From NCBI GenBank assembly GCA_023388435.1, contig JAEWGG010000010.1:62001-126000 (forward strand): a stretch of DNA of 64,000 nucleotides, in the 5' to 3' direction. This document shows positions 23,850-33,055 of the stretch, in pieces (position 1 is the first letter of the stretch; the number at the start of each line of letters is the position of its first letter). This DNA comes from Bacillota bacterium. Lineage in GTDB: Bacteria; Bacillota; Clostridia; Saccharofermentanales; Fastidiosipilaceae. The notes below the pieces were generated by a model. The model saw only the letters and a program-made list of their open reading frames with translations, was not told where the DNA came from and did not search any database. The position numbers and the translations under genes were made by a program.

Positions 23850-25112
23850 ATGAACTTTAATTTAGGCTCTTATCGGGACCCGCTGGCTCGAACTGCAGAG
23901 GCTGGCCTGCTGCGCAGTCAGCGGGACTCGGCGGGACTGTGGCTCTATCCTCAGGACAGCTGTTTCTTCCCGGAGGCCGGGGGACAGCCAGGCGATCGGG
24001 GCTGGATCCGCTATAACTGCAATGGGGCGGAGCTGACTTTTCCTGTCCGGGACACACAGCTAAAAGCTGGTGACCTGGCCCTGCTCCTCCCAGCCGAGGC
24101 TGAGGACCCGCCGCCTGGGACCAGCCTGTACATGGAACTGGACTGGGAGCGGCGCTGGGCGTTCATGTGCCTCCACAGTGCGGAGCACATGGTCTCGGGC
24201 TATGTGCGGAGGCGTTGGGGCTATGACAATGTCGGTTTCGCCCTGTCTGAGGAGCTGCGGGCGACGGCCGACTTCAATGGGCTGCTCAGCGAGGAGGACT
24301 GTCGGGAGATCGAGCTGGAAATCCAGAAGGAAATCTGGGCCCGACGTCCTGTGCGGGCTTGGATACCCAGCGCTGAGGAGCTGGCGAAAGTCGATTTTCG
24401 TCAGAAAAAAGAGCTCAGGGGCCCGCTGCGCCTTGTGCAGGTGGAAGGCTGTGACTGCTGTGCCTGCTGTGCCCTCCACTGCACAGATACGGGGGCGATT
24501 GGGGCCCTGGCTATCGTTCGCCTGGAGCGCCAGCGCCGTGGGACCCGTCTGCATTTGCAGGTGGGAGCCCAGGCCCTGAGTCAGTGGCAGGAGGCTACGA
24601 GGCTCCAGCTGGAGCTTTCGCGTCGCTTCTCCCTGCCCCGTGACCGTGTGCTCGAAGGCGTGGAGCAGATTCAGACTAGTCTCGGCTTGGAGCGTGAGCA
24701 GCGGCGCAGGTTCATACAGGCCCTGGCCCGGACTCAGGCCTTAGCGTCGGCAGAGCAGCCGCGCTCACAGATCCTCGCCCAGCTGCTGCGGGGCTTGGGG
24801 AAGGGGGACGGGCAGCTCTATGCCCAGACGCTGGCTTCGGCCCTCGGCAGGCCCATCTTTTTGTTGGAGCTTCAGGCGGAGATGCTGGCTTTTTACCTGG
24901 CTGGGGTAGAGGGCGATGAGGCGCGCCTGGCCGAGTTTATGCAAATGGGTAAGGAGGGCTTAGGCCTGCTCGGTGGCGGGCGGGCCTGCTACTACCAGGG
25001 GAAGTGCGGAGCTGCTGACGCGCTCCTGCTGGAGGGGGCGGAGGCCCCCGCCCAAATCAGGAAGGAACTGGGACTGGATCTGGCCTGGCTCCCAGACCTG
25101 GAGCTCTCCTAG
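23850..25112 (+). CDS. Alanyl-tRNA editing protein, AlaX type with C-terminal DHHA1-like part
   Basis: A free-standing copy of the alanyl-tRNA synthetase editing module, which deacylates Ser- or Gly-tRNA(Ala). In the 420 residues from ATG 23850: FPEAGGQPGDRGWI near the N-terminus, the first zinc pair in LHSAEHMVSGYVRR (HxxxH), the second in CDCCACCALHCTDTGAIG (CxxH), and a C-terminal region ending in GLLGGGRACYYQGKCGAADALLLE that corresponds to the DHHA1 part. The CCxxH motif is embedded in six cysteines, more than usual. GAGGT at 23841 is the ribosome site. The TlpA-like gene follows after 29 bp. Confidence 0.88.
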   Translation: MNFNLGSYRDPLARTAEAGLLRSQRDSAGLWLYPQDSCFFPEAGGQPGDRGWIRYNCNGAELTFPVRDTQLKAGDLALLLPAEAEDPPPGTSLYMELDWERRWAFMCLHSAEHMVSGYVRRRWGYDNVGFALSEELRATADFNGLLSEEDCREIELEIQKEIWARRPVRAWIPSAEELAKVDFRQKKELRGPLRLVQVEGCDCCACCALHCTDTGAIGALAIVRLERQRRGTRLHLQVGAQALSQWQEATRLQLELSRRFSLPRDRVLEGVEQIQTSLGLEREQRRRFIQALARTQALASAEQPRSQILAQLLRGLGKGDGQLYAQTLASALGRPIFLLELQAEMLAFYLAGVEGDEARLAEFMQMGKEGLGLLGGGRACYYQGKCGAADALLLEGAEAPAQIRKELGLDLAWLPDLELS

Positions 25113-25141
25113 GAGGGCCCACTAAATGAATAGGAGTAAAG

Positions 25142-25780
25142 ATGGAAAAACGTACACGTGAGTGGCTAAAGACCGCTATCCTGCTATTGTGTTTTGGCCT
25201 GCTTTTCGCAGCTGCGGCCCTGCTCTACAGGCACTTTTCTGCAGACATCCCCTCCCAGCAGCAACTGCCGCAGCTCCAGGGTTCAAAACTGCCGAAGGCC
25301 ACGGCTGAGAGCGGAGGGGCTGAGGGTCAGAACGCGGGCCAGAGCCAGCAGGCGCCTGAACTCGTACTGACAAACAATAAAGGGGAGACCGTGGCCCTGA
25401 GCTCCCTGCGGGGGCGCATTGTCTTTTTGAACTTCTGGGCTTCCAACTGTACCTATTGCCGCCATGAGTTCCCAGATATCCAGGCCTTTTATGATGCCCA
25501 TCATCAGGACGAGGACTTTTACTTTTATTCGGTCCATATGACTGGCTCCTGGGAGAGCAAGGAGGCTGCCGATACGTACATGCAGGACCAGTCCTTTACC
25601 ATGCCCTACTTCTATGATCCTGAAGGTCTGGCCATGCGCCACTATCAGGCCTACTCGCTGCCGACCACAGCTCTGGTGGGGCCAGACGGTAGCCTCCAGG
25701 CCTACCATATGGGAGCGGTCAGCAGGGCTGATCTGGAAGAGGCCCTGAAAAAGGCCCGCGCACAGTTCCCTAGAACTTGA
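25142..25780 (+). CDS. TlpA/ResA-like membrane-anchored thioredoxin
   Basis: An extracytoplasmic thiol-disulfide oxidoreductase of 212 residues. Residues 11-29 form an N-terminal membrane anchor, followed by a Gln/Ala/Gly-rich linker to about 70 and the thioredoxin fold with the active site WASNCTYCRHEF (C103, C106) and the cis-Pro in YSLPTTALVGPDG. The CxxC dipeptide TY is unusual; EP, PP or GY types are commoner. Its reducing partner is probably CcdA at 21651-22328. The stop codon TGA overlaps the -35 box of the rplU promoter, a tight junction. GGAGTAAAG precedes ATG 25142. Confidence 0.88.
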   Translation: MEKRTREWLKTAILLLCFGLLFAAAALLYRHFSADIPSQQQLPQLQGSKLPKATAESGGAEGQNAGQSQQAPELVLTNNKGETVALSSLRGRIVFLNFWASNCTYCRHEFPDIQAFYDAHHQDEDFYFYSVHMTGSWESKEAADTYMQDQSFTMPYFYDPEGLAMRHYQAYSLPTTALVGPDGSLQAYHMGAVSRADLEEALKKARAQFPRT

Positions 25781-25805
25781 CATGGATCCTGATTTTTGCT
25801 AAATT
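25777..25805 (+). promoter_or_regulatory. Strong sigma-A-type promoter of rplU-prp-rpmA
   Basis: TTGACA, exactly 17 bp, TAAATT, with TGC just before the -10. The -35 box overlaps the preceding stop codon. Transcription would start near 25812, leaving an approximately 80-base leader before rplU. Confidence 0.85.
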
Positions 25806-25823
25806 GCTCCCTAACCGCGCGAA

Positions 25824-25860
25824 TGTGGTCTAATTATGCCCGTTATGGGTGTAAACCACA
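25824..25860 (+). ncRNA. Candidate L21 leader structure
   Basis: TGTGGT (25824-25829) pairs with ACCACA (25855-25860), enclosing a small CCC/GGG stem, in the transcribed leader of rplU just before the ribosome site. Position and size fit the autoregulatory L21 leader known in Firmicutes; a match to the Rfam model was not tested. Confidence 0.5.
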
Positions 25861-25890
25861 GTTCGGCGAGTCTTTTAGGAGGTTAGAAAT

Positions 25891-26196
25891 ATGTACGCTA
25901 TTGTTGCTACGGGCGGTAAGCAGTATAAGGTTGCCGTCGGTGACGAGATCTATGTCGAGAAGCTGGAAGGCGAGCAGGGGACTGAGATCAGCCTCGAGAA
26001 CGTTCTGGCCGTTTTCGACGGGGACAGCGTGAAGCTGGGTGAGGAGGCCAAGGGCGTCTGTGTCAAGGCCGAGATCGTCAAGCAGGGCCGCGGGAAGAAG
26101 ATCATCGTCTTCAAGTACAAGCCCAAGAAGGGCTACCGCCGTAAGAATGGCCACCGCCAGCCCTACACCAAGCTGAGCATTAAGAGCATCGCCTGA
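25891..26196 (+). CDS. rplU: 50S ribosomal protein L21
   Basis: 101 residues, starting [14 protein letters not shown] and ending with the basic [17 protein letters not shown] tail, both typical of L21, which binds 23S rRNA. TTTAGGAGG precedes the ATG. It heads the conserved Firmicute order rplU-prp-rpmA and stops 1 bp before the prp start, so translation is coupled. A leader hairpin suggests feedback control. Confidence 0.98.
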   Translation: MYAIVATGGKQYKVAVGDEIYVEKLEGEQGTEISLENVLAVFDGDSVKLGEEAKGVCVKAEIVKQGRGKKIIVFKYKPKKGYRRKNGHRQPYTKLSIKSIA

Positions 26197-26197
26197 G

Positions 26198-26527
26198 ATG
26201 ATTCAACTGTGTGCCAAGAGGTTGGCTGACGGGGCGATTTACCGCCTGGAAGCCAGGGGTCACGCAGGCTACGCTGAGCGGGGAGAAGATATCGTTTGCG
26301 CGGCCGTTACCGCTATTTTGGCCACCGCCGCGACGGGTCTGACCGACGTCCTTCACCTGGAGCCCGAGCTCCATTTTGCGGAGGGGGACATCCGTGTGGA
26401 GATTGACCGGCAGAGCTGCCGCTCAGCAGCAGTACAGAATATATTGGAGACCTGCTTCCTTGGCGTGAAGCAGTTGGTTCTGAACTATGGGGAATACGTT
26501 CAGACCTCAGAAGAAAGGGAGATATAA
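26198..26527 (+). CDS. prp: Ribosomal-processing cysteine protease Prp
   Basis: Prp removes the N-terminal extension of L27, a step essential in staphylococci. The 109 residues contain the catalytic His and Cys in [19 protein letters not shown] (H22 and C34, the same numbering as described for the Staphylococcus enzyme). Its place between rplU and rpmA is the diagnostic context. It ends 2 bp before rpmA. Confidence 0.93.
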   Translation: MIQLCAKRLADGAIYRLEARGHAGYAERGEDIVCAAVTAILATAATGLTDVLHLEPELHFAEGDIRVEIDRQSCRSAAVQNILETCFLGVKQLVLNYGEYVQTSEEREI

Positions 26528-26529
26528 TC

Positions 26530-26811
26530 ATGTTGAACATTAACTTGCAGCTCCTCTCCTCGAAGAAGGGTGTGGGTAGCACCAAGAACGGCCGTGACTC
26601 CGAGTCCAAGCGCCTGGGCGCTAAGAAAGGTGACGGCCAGCACGTCCGTGCCGGTAACATCCTGGTTCGCCAGCGCGGCACGAAGATCCACCCCGGCAAC
26701 AATGTCGGCAAGGGTGGTGACGACACACTCTTTGCGCTGATTGACGGCGCTGTGAAGTTTGAGCGTCTGGGTAAGAACCGCAGCAAGGTTTCGGTTTACC
26801 CCCTGGCCTAA
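26530..26811 (+). CDS. rpmA: 50S ribosomal protein L27 with cleavable N-terminal extension
   Basis: 93 residues. After the extension [10 protein letters not shown] the mature protein begins [23 protein letters not shown], whose N-terminus reaches the peptidyl transferase centre. Prp cuts the usual Firmicute sequence NLQFF|A; here it reads NLQLL|S, so both aromatic residues are replaced by Leu. Prp is encoded directly upstream, so cleavage is still expected. AAAGGGAG-type ribosome site at the end of prp. A strong terminator follows 27 bp after the stop. Confidence 0.98.
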   Translation: MLNINLQLLSSKKGVGSTKNGRDSESKRLGAKKGDGQHVRAGNILVRQRGTKIHPGNNVGKGGDDTLFALIDGAVKFERLGKNRSKVSVYPLA

Positions 26812-26838
26812 GTTCGCTATCATAAGTTGAACCGTCAA

Positions 26839-26872
26839 GCAGGGAGCCCTGATGCGGGCTCCCTGCTTTTTT
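26839..26872 (+). terminator. Terminator of rplU-prp-rpmA
   Basis: GCAGGGAGCCC (26839-26849) and GGGCTCCCTGC (26855-26865) form an 11-bp stem followed by six or seven T. Confidence 0.95.
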
Positions 26873-26906
26873 ATGAGGCTGGAACTGCTACAGAGAGTGA
26901 GGCTAG

Positions 26907-28196
<1,290 letters not shown>

Positions 28197-28262
28197 GGCC
28201 GGGAAAAATAGGGCTGGGGCAGAACGTGCCAGAGGCCCTGTAAATAAAGAGGAGGTAATCTC

Positions 28263-28427
28263 ATGAGCAAGTATGTTTGCGATCTCTGTGGCTACATTTA
28301 TGATCCTGAGCTGGGTGATCCGGATAGCGGCATCGAACCCGGCACGGCCTTCGAGGACATCCCCGAGGATTGGGTCTGCCCGCTCTGCGGCGCCACGAAG
28401 GAAGACTTCAGCCTGGTTGAGGAATAA
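28263..28427 (+). CDS. Rubredoxin
   Basis: A 54-residue one-iron electron carrier. The two CxxC knuckles are [18 protein letters not shown] (C6, C9) and [14 protein letters not shown] (C39, C42), with the standard spacing and the conserved Tyr, Trp and Phe of the core. GAGGAGGTAATC precedes the ATG. It has its own promoter and a strong terminator, so it is monocistronic and probably well expressed. In anaerobes rubredoxin passes electrons to flavodiiron proteins, rubrerythrin or superoxide reductase; a flavodiiron gene lies at 37372-38580. Confidence 0.95.
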   Translation: MSKYVCDLCGYIYDPELGDPDSGIEPGTAFEDIPEDWVCPLCGATKEDFSLVEE

Positions 28428-28481
28428 GGGGCTGTCGGCCGCTTAATCCGCAACAATCTTAGCGAAGTTTTTTGTGGATGG

Positions 28482-28519
28482 ATAAGGGTTTTCCGCTTGG
28501 CGGGAAACCCTTATTTTTC
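28482..28519 (+). terminator. Terminator of the rubredoxin gene
   Basis: A 15-bp stem with a 3-base loop: ATAAGGGTTTTCCGC (28482-28496) and GCGGGAAACCCTTAT (28500-28514) with one G-T pair, then TTTTTCT. Confidence 0.95.
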
Positions 28520-28577
28520 TGTGTGGCGGAAATCCTGGATCCGGGATTTTATACCAGAGCTTTTCGGCTGCGCTTCC

Positions 28578-28606
28578 TTGCCGAAACGGGAGGTCTTGCG
28601 TATAAT
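28578..28606 (+). promoter_or_regulatory. Promoter of murC
   Basis: TTGCCG, 17 bp, TATAAT. Transcription would begin near 28613, which rules out any start codon upstream of that and supports ATG 28640. Confidence 0.75.
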
Positions 28607-28639
28607 CTCTTGGTTACGTGTATAGAGGAGCGTGAAAAA

Positions 28640-30103
28640 ATGCGGCAAGAGATACAGGGACTGCCCGCTGGCAGTAAGCTCTATTTTGTGGGAATTGGCG
28701 GCATCAGCATGAGCGGCCTGGCGGAGTTGGCGCTGGTCAATGGTTTTGAAGTCTGCGGTTCCGACACCCACGCCTCGGAGCATGTGGAGCATTTGCAGGG
28801 GCTGGGGGTGCTGGTTTTCTCCGAGCACCTGGCGGCCCAGGTCGACAGCTGCCGGCCCGACTATGTGGTCTATACAGCGGCGATTCCCAGCGATAATCCG
28901 GAGCTGGCCCGGGCACGGGAGCGTGGCATCCCCTGCCTTGACCGGGCCGTCTTCCTCGGCCTGCTCACGGAGAGCTTCGGTCGCGTACTGAACATCTCTG
29001 GTACGCATGGGAAGACGACCACCACGGCCCTGTGTTCCATGTTGCTCCTGGCCTCCCGCCTCAATCCCACCGTACATCTGGGAGCCAGGCTCAAGGCCTT
29101 CGGGAACTCCACCGTACACAGCGGTGAGCCAGGGCGCCTGCTGGTCTCCGAGGCCTGTGAATTCAATAACAGCTTCTTGTCCTTCCGTTCAACCACGGCT
29201 CTGATCACCAACATAGACCTGGATCATCTGGATTTTTTCCACGACTTGGATCACATCATTGAGGCCTTCGTCGGTTTTGCGAAAAAAATCGAGGCTGGGG
29301 GCTCCCTCGTACTGCCCTACGCCGCTCCGCACATGGATGCTTTCTGTGACCGTCTCCGCGCGGCCCGGTCCGAGGACTTGCAGCTGATTTTCTTCGGCCA
29401 GGAAGAGGACTATGCCCGCGGTATGGAGGGCTACAAGCCGGAGGACTACCCCTGCTATACCGTTCGTAAACTGCGCTGGGTGGGGGGTTACCCACAGTTT
29501 GAACTCCTCTATCCGGACGGGCGCTCACAGGAGGTCTCAGCCCGTGTGCCTGGCCTGCACAATGTCTATAACATTGCTGCTGCCGTGGCTGCTGCGGACC
29601 AGGAGGGACTGAATGCGGAGGTCCTGCCCCGGGTCCTGGCAGAATTTACGGGGGCCGACGGGCGTTTCACCATTAATGGACACTTTCACGGCGCTAGGCT
29701 CGTCTCCGATTATGCCCATCATCCGACGGCCTGTAGAGCGACGCTGGCGGCGGCCAGGGCCCTGCCCCACAACAAACTTTATGTCGTCCTCCAGCCCCTG
29801 ACCTTTGCCCGTGTCAAATTGCACTTTGACGAATATCTGGACTGCCTGGAAGCCCAGGAGCTGGGAGCTGTCATCTTTTATGAGGTGTACAGCGACCGCG
29901 AGCAGGAGAACCTCGGCATGAGTTCCAGACTCTTGCAAGAGGCCTATGCGCGCCGTAAGCCCGGAGTCAGGAGTTCTTTTGTCCAGGATTACGGGCAGTT
30001 GAAGGCGGAGCTGGCCTCCTGTCTGCAGGAGGGGGATCTTGTCCTCTTTCTTGGGCCGGAAGAGGTGCGCTCTTTTGGCCAGCGCCTCGCCGAGGAGGGT
30101 TAA
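28640..30103 (+). CDS. murC: UDP-N-acetylmuramate--L-alanine ligase
   Basis: Adds the first amino acid of the peptidoglycan stem peptide. From ATG 28640 (487 residues): FVGIGGISMSGLAELAL (UDP-binding), GTHGKTTTTALCSM (ATP P-loop), EACEFNNSFLSF, NIDLDHLDFF and SDYAHHPTACRATLAAAR, all Mur-ligase motifs. The reading frame is open back to 28472 but that part overlaps the rubredoxin terminator and the murC promoter. GAGGAGCG lies at 28625. The gene is alone on its transcript, rather than in a division and cell-wall cluster. Confidence 0.94.
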   Translation: MRQEIQGLPAGSKLYFVGIGGISMSGLAELALVNGFEVCGSDTHASEHVEHLQGLGVLVFSEHLAAQVDSCRPDYVVYTAAIPSDNPELARARERGIPCLDRAVFLGLLTESFGRVLNISGTHGKTTTTALCSMLLLASRLNPTVHLGARLKAFGNSTVHSGEPGRLLVSEACEFNNSFLSFRSTTALITNIDLDHLDFFHDLDHIIEAFVGFAKKIEAGGSLVLPYAAPHMDAFCDRLRAARSEDLQLIFFGQEEDYARGMEGYKPEDYPCYTVRKLRWVGGYPQFELLYPDGRSQEVSARVPGLHNVYNIAAAVAAADQEGLNAEVLPRVLAEFTGADGRFTINGHFHGARLVSDYAHHPTACRATLAAARALPHNKLYVVLQPLTFARVKLHFDEYLDCLEAQELGAVIFYEVYSDREQENLGMSSRLLQEAYARRKPGVRSSFVQDYGQLKAELASCLQEGDLVLFLGPEEVRSFGQRLAEEG

Positions 30104-30112
30104 ACGGATCTC

Positions 30113-30141
30113 TTGAATAAGGATGTAAACTGTGCTAAACT
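30113..30141 (+). promoter_or_regulatory. Promoter of rpsO
   Basis: TTGAAT, 17 bp, TAAACT, with a TGC extension, starting 10 bp after the murC stop. It leaves a leader of about 70 bases. Confidence 0.75.
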
Positions 30142-30143
30142 TT

Positions 30144-30202
30144 GCCAGTTATTACCGTAGCTAGGCTGTTGGGATGTCCGTCCGCAGGTCTTAGCTACTG
30201 GC
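30144..30202 (+). ncRNA. Candidate S15 autoregulatory leader
   Basis: GCCAGT (30144-30149) can pair with ACTGGC (30197-30202), and AGCTA (30159-30163) with TAGCT (30192-30196), closing a branched structure just ahead of the rpsO ribosome site. S15 leaders of several unrelated designs are known; which one this is was not tested. Confidence 0.45.
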
Positions 30203-30220
30203 TTATGGAGGTATAGAAAA

Positions 30221-30484
30221 ATGGACAAGGCACGTAAGCAGGAACTCATTCAGACCTACGGCACGCATGAGGGCGACACGGGGTCGCCAGAAGTGCAGAT
30301 TGCGTTGCTCACCGAGCGCATCAATCACCTGACGGAACATCTGAAGACCCACAAGCACGACCACCATTCCCGTCGTGGTCTGCTGATCATGGTTGGTAAG
30401 CGCCGCGGTCTTCTGGACTATCTGACGAAGATTGATATTGAGCGCTACCGCAGCATCATTGCCAGACTGGGCCTGCGTAAGTAA
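30221..30484 (+). CDS. rpsO: 30S ribosomal protein S15
   Basis: 87 residues, full length, with the S15 core [36 protein letters not shown], which binds the central domain of 16S rRNA. ATGGAGGT is the ribosome site. It precedes pnp as in most bacteria but has its own promoter and terminator. Confidence 0.98.
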   Translation: MDKARKQELIQTYGTHEGDTGSPEVQIALLTERINHLTEHLKTHKHDHHSRRGLLIMVGKRRGLLDYLTKIDIERYRSIIARLGLRK

Positions 30485-30493
30485 GTTGAAAAG

Positions 30494-30532
30494 AAGATGG
30501 TGTGACTCTTTCTATGTTGCACCATCTTTTTT
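30494..30532 (+). terminator. Terminator of rpsO
   Basis: AAGATGGTG (30494-30502) and CACCATCTT (30520-30528) form a 9-bp stem followed by a T run. Confidence 0.9.
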
Positions 30533-30668
30533 ATAAAGCAGGGAAGCCGGAGATGGGCGGAGGTAGATTGAGCACAGCAGCCTACTCATGGGGCTCTCGC
30601 CGCAATAGGGGTTGCCGTGTTGAATCTACAGCCTGCCTGCTCAGTTTCCCAAGTTAGTGGAGGTACAT

Positions 30669-32936
30669 ATGAAACGTGTATTTACGACGGAACTGGCGGG
30701 ACGTCCGCTCAGCGTCGAGACGGGGGAGCTGGCGCAGTTTGCGAACGGCTCCTGCCTTATGCGCTACGGTGATACGGTGATTCTCTCGACCGCCACGGCT
30801 TCGAAGGAACCGCGTCCGGGCATCGATTTCTTCCCCCTGAGTGTGGATTACGAGGAGAAGATGTACTCGGTGGGTAAGATCCCTGGCGGCTTCATTAAGC
30901 GCGAGGGCCGCCCCAGTGAGAAGGCCATCCTGACTTCCCGCGCCATCGACCGTCCGATGCGTCCGCTCTTCCCCAAGGACCTGCGCAACGATGTCTGCGT
31001 GAACAATCTCGTGCTCTCTGTGGATTCCAACTGCGCCCCGGACATTGTGGCAATGATTGGCTCATCCATTGCCGTGAGCATTTCGGACATCCCCTGGGCC
31101 GGCCCCACCTGCTCCCTCAGCGTCGGCTATGTGGACGGCGAGGTCGTGATTAACCCGAATGAGGAACAGCGCAAGGCCAGCCAGCTGGAACTGACCCTGG
31201 CCGGAACCGAGGAGAAGGTCTGCATGATTGAGGCCGGAGCCCGCGAGCTGCCCGATGAAATCATGCTCCAGTGTATTGAGGAAGGCCACCGCGAGATCCA
31301 GCGTATGTGCCGCTTCATCAAGGAGATTGTCCAGGAGGTGGGCAAGGAGAAGTTCAGCTACCAGTCCTCCGCCACTCCTGATGAAGTCTGGCAGGCCGTC
31401 TATAACTTTGCCTATGACAAGATGCGGGAAGCCACCCTCGGGGCGGACAAGTCCGCCCGTGACAAGGCGGTGGACCTCCTGGCCGCGGAGACTAAGGCGC
31501 ATATTGAGGGCCTGAATCCGGAATGGCTGCCTTACGTTGGCGACGCCCTCTACACGCTGCAGAAGAAGGTTGTACGCAACTATCTCTATGCGGATGAGCG
31601 CCGTGTCGACGGCCGGGCGATGGATGAGATCCGTCCCCTGTCCTGTGCGGCCGGCCTGCTGCCCCGGGTCCACGGTTCGGGACTCTTCCAGCGCGGCCAT
31701 ACCCAGGTTCTGACCAGCTGTACGCTGGCCCCCCTGTCCAAGGTGCAGATTCTGGATGGTCTGGATAGCTCCGAAGAGCATAAGCGCTACATGCATCACT
31801 ACAACTTCCCTGGCTATTCGACGGGCGAGGCCAAGCCGAACCGCTCTCCTGGCCGCCGTGAGATCGGCCACGGCGCCCTGGCAGAGCGCTCCCTCCTACC
31901 TGTCCTGCCCAGTACGGAAGAGTTTCCCTACGCCATCCGTACCGTATCCGAGATTATGATGTCGAACGGCTCCACCTCCCAGGGTTCGGTCTGCGCTTCG
32001 ACGCTCGCCCTGATGGATGCCGGCGTGCCCATCAAGCGCCCCGTGGCCGGCATTTCCTGTGGCCTGATTACTCGGGATGGGGATACCAGCGACTATAAGG
32101 TCTTTATGGACATTCAGGGGATTGAGGACTTCTTTGGTGACATGGACTTCAAGGTTGCTGGCACCACTGAGGGTATCACCTCCATTCAGGTGGACATCAA
32201 GGTGGATGGTCTGACACTGGACATCATCCGCGAGGCCTTTGCCATGACGAAGAAGGGGCGTCTCCACATCCTGGAGAACATTATCAAGCCCTGTCTTCCC
32301 GAGCCCCGTACGGAGCTCTCGGCCTACGCGCCCAAGATTATCCAGATTCAGATTCCCGTGGATAAGATTCGTGAGGTCATCGGCCAGGGTGGAAAAGTCA
32401 TCAACCGCATCATCGCCGAGACGGGGGCCCAGATCGACATCGAAGAAGATGGCCACGTCTATATTTCTTCTGTGGATGCAGCCGGCGGTCAGAAGGCTCT
32501 GAAGATTGTTGAGGGTATTGTGAGCGATCCCGAACCCGGTGCGATCTATGAGGGTACGGTGACCCGCCTGATGAGCTTCGGTGCCTTTGTCGAGTTCCTT
32601 CCGGGTAAGGAGGGCTTGGTGCACATCTCCAAGCTCGACTGGAAGCGTGTGGACAGCGTCGAGGATGTCGTGGCCGTGGGGGATAAGGTCCAGGTCATGG
32701 TATCTGAAATCGACGACCAGGGCCGCATCAATCTCTCGATGCGCGACTGTAAGGAGAAGCCGGAGGACTATGTGGAGGAGGCTCCGCGTGAGCGCCGTGG
32801 GGGGCGCGGCTCTGAGCGTGGTGGCCGAGGAGAGCGCGGCGGAGCCAGACGTTTTGAGCGTGGAGACCGTCCTGAGCGTGCTGCCGATCGCGGTCCGCGT
32901 CGCAGGGAGAGAGACGGCGGCCATTTCCGTGACTGA
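30669..32936 (+). CDS. pnp: Polyribonucleotide nucleotidyltransferase (PNPase)
   Basis: A trimeric 3'-5' phosphorolytic exoribonuclease of the degradosome. The 755 residues contain two RNase PH domains (first from about 10, second from about 310; catalytic FMDIQGIEDFFGDMDFKVAGT), a KH domain near 555-610 (IREVIGQGGKVINRII) and an S1 domain near 620-690 (GTVTRLMSFGAFVEFLPGKEGLVHIS). The tail of about 45 residues is an Arg/Gly/Glu-rich RGG-like repeat (RRGGRGSERGGRGERGG), common in Clostridia and likely RNA-binding. GGAGGT fixes ATG 30669; an in-frame GTG at 30657 overlaps it. The 128-bp leader after the rpsO terminator has a short GTAGATT/AATCTAC inverted repeat (30563-30569, 30623-30629). Confidence 0.97.
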   Translation: MKRVFTTELAGRPLSVETGELAQFANGSCLMRYGDTVILSTATASKEPRPGIDFFPLSVDYEEKMYSVGKIPGGFIKREGRPSEKAILTSRAIDRPMRPLFPKDLRNDVCVNNLVLSVDSNCAPDIVAMIGSSIAVSISDIPWAGPTCSLSVGYVDGEVVINPNEEQRKASQLELTLAGTEEKVCMIEAGARELPDEIMLQCIEEGHREIQRMCRFIKEIVQEVGKEKFSYQSSATPDEVWQAVYNFAYDKMREATLGADKSARDKAVDLLAAETKAHIEGLNPEWLPYVGDALYTLQKKVVRNYLYADERRVDGRAMDEIRPLSCAAGLLPRVHGSGLFQRGHTQVLTSCTLAPLSKVQILDGLDSSEEHKRYMHHYNFPGYSTGEAKPNRSPGRREIGHGALAERSLLPVLPSTEEFPYAIRTVSEIMMSNGSTSQGSVCASTLALMDAGVPIKRPVAGISCGLITRDGDTSDYKVFMDIQGIEDFFGDMDFKVAGTTEGITSIQVDIKVDGLTLDIIREAFAMTKKGRLHILENIIKPCLPEPRTELSAYAPKIIQIQIPVDKIREVIGQGGKVINRIIAETGAQIDIEEDGHVYISSVDAAGGQKALKIVEGIVSDPEPGAIYEGTVTRLMSFGAFVEFLPGKEGLVHISKLDWKRVDSVEDVVAVGDKVQVMVSEIDDQGRINLSMRDCKEKPEDYVEEAPRERRGGRGSERGGRGERGGARRFERGDRPERAADRGPRRRERDGGHFRD

Positions 32937-32982
32937 TTTCCGCCAGCTTAAATCCGTATAGCCCGGCTGAGTGCTAAGTAGC

Positions 32983-33022
32983 AAGCCCCAGGCAGTGTCT
33001 GCACTGCCTGGGGCTTTATTTC
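32983..33022 (+). terminator. Terminator of pnp
   Basis: A 15-bp perfect stem, AAGCCCCAGGCAGTG (32983-32997) and CACTGCCTGGGGCTT (33002-33016), then TATTTCTC. It lies between convergent genes. Confidence 0.85.
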
Positions 33023-33055
33023 TCAAAAGGAGCTGGCTGACGGAGTTTTTTCAAG

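Noticed and set aside
28472..28639. N-terminal extension of MurC
   Set aside because: It covers the rubredoxin terminator and the murC promoter, and does not resemble Mur ligases.
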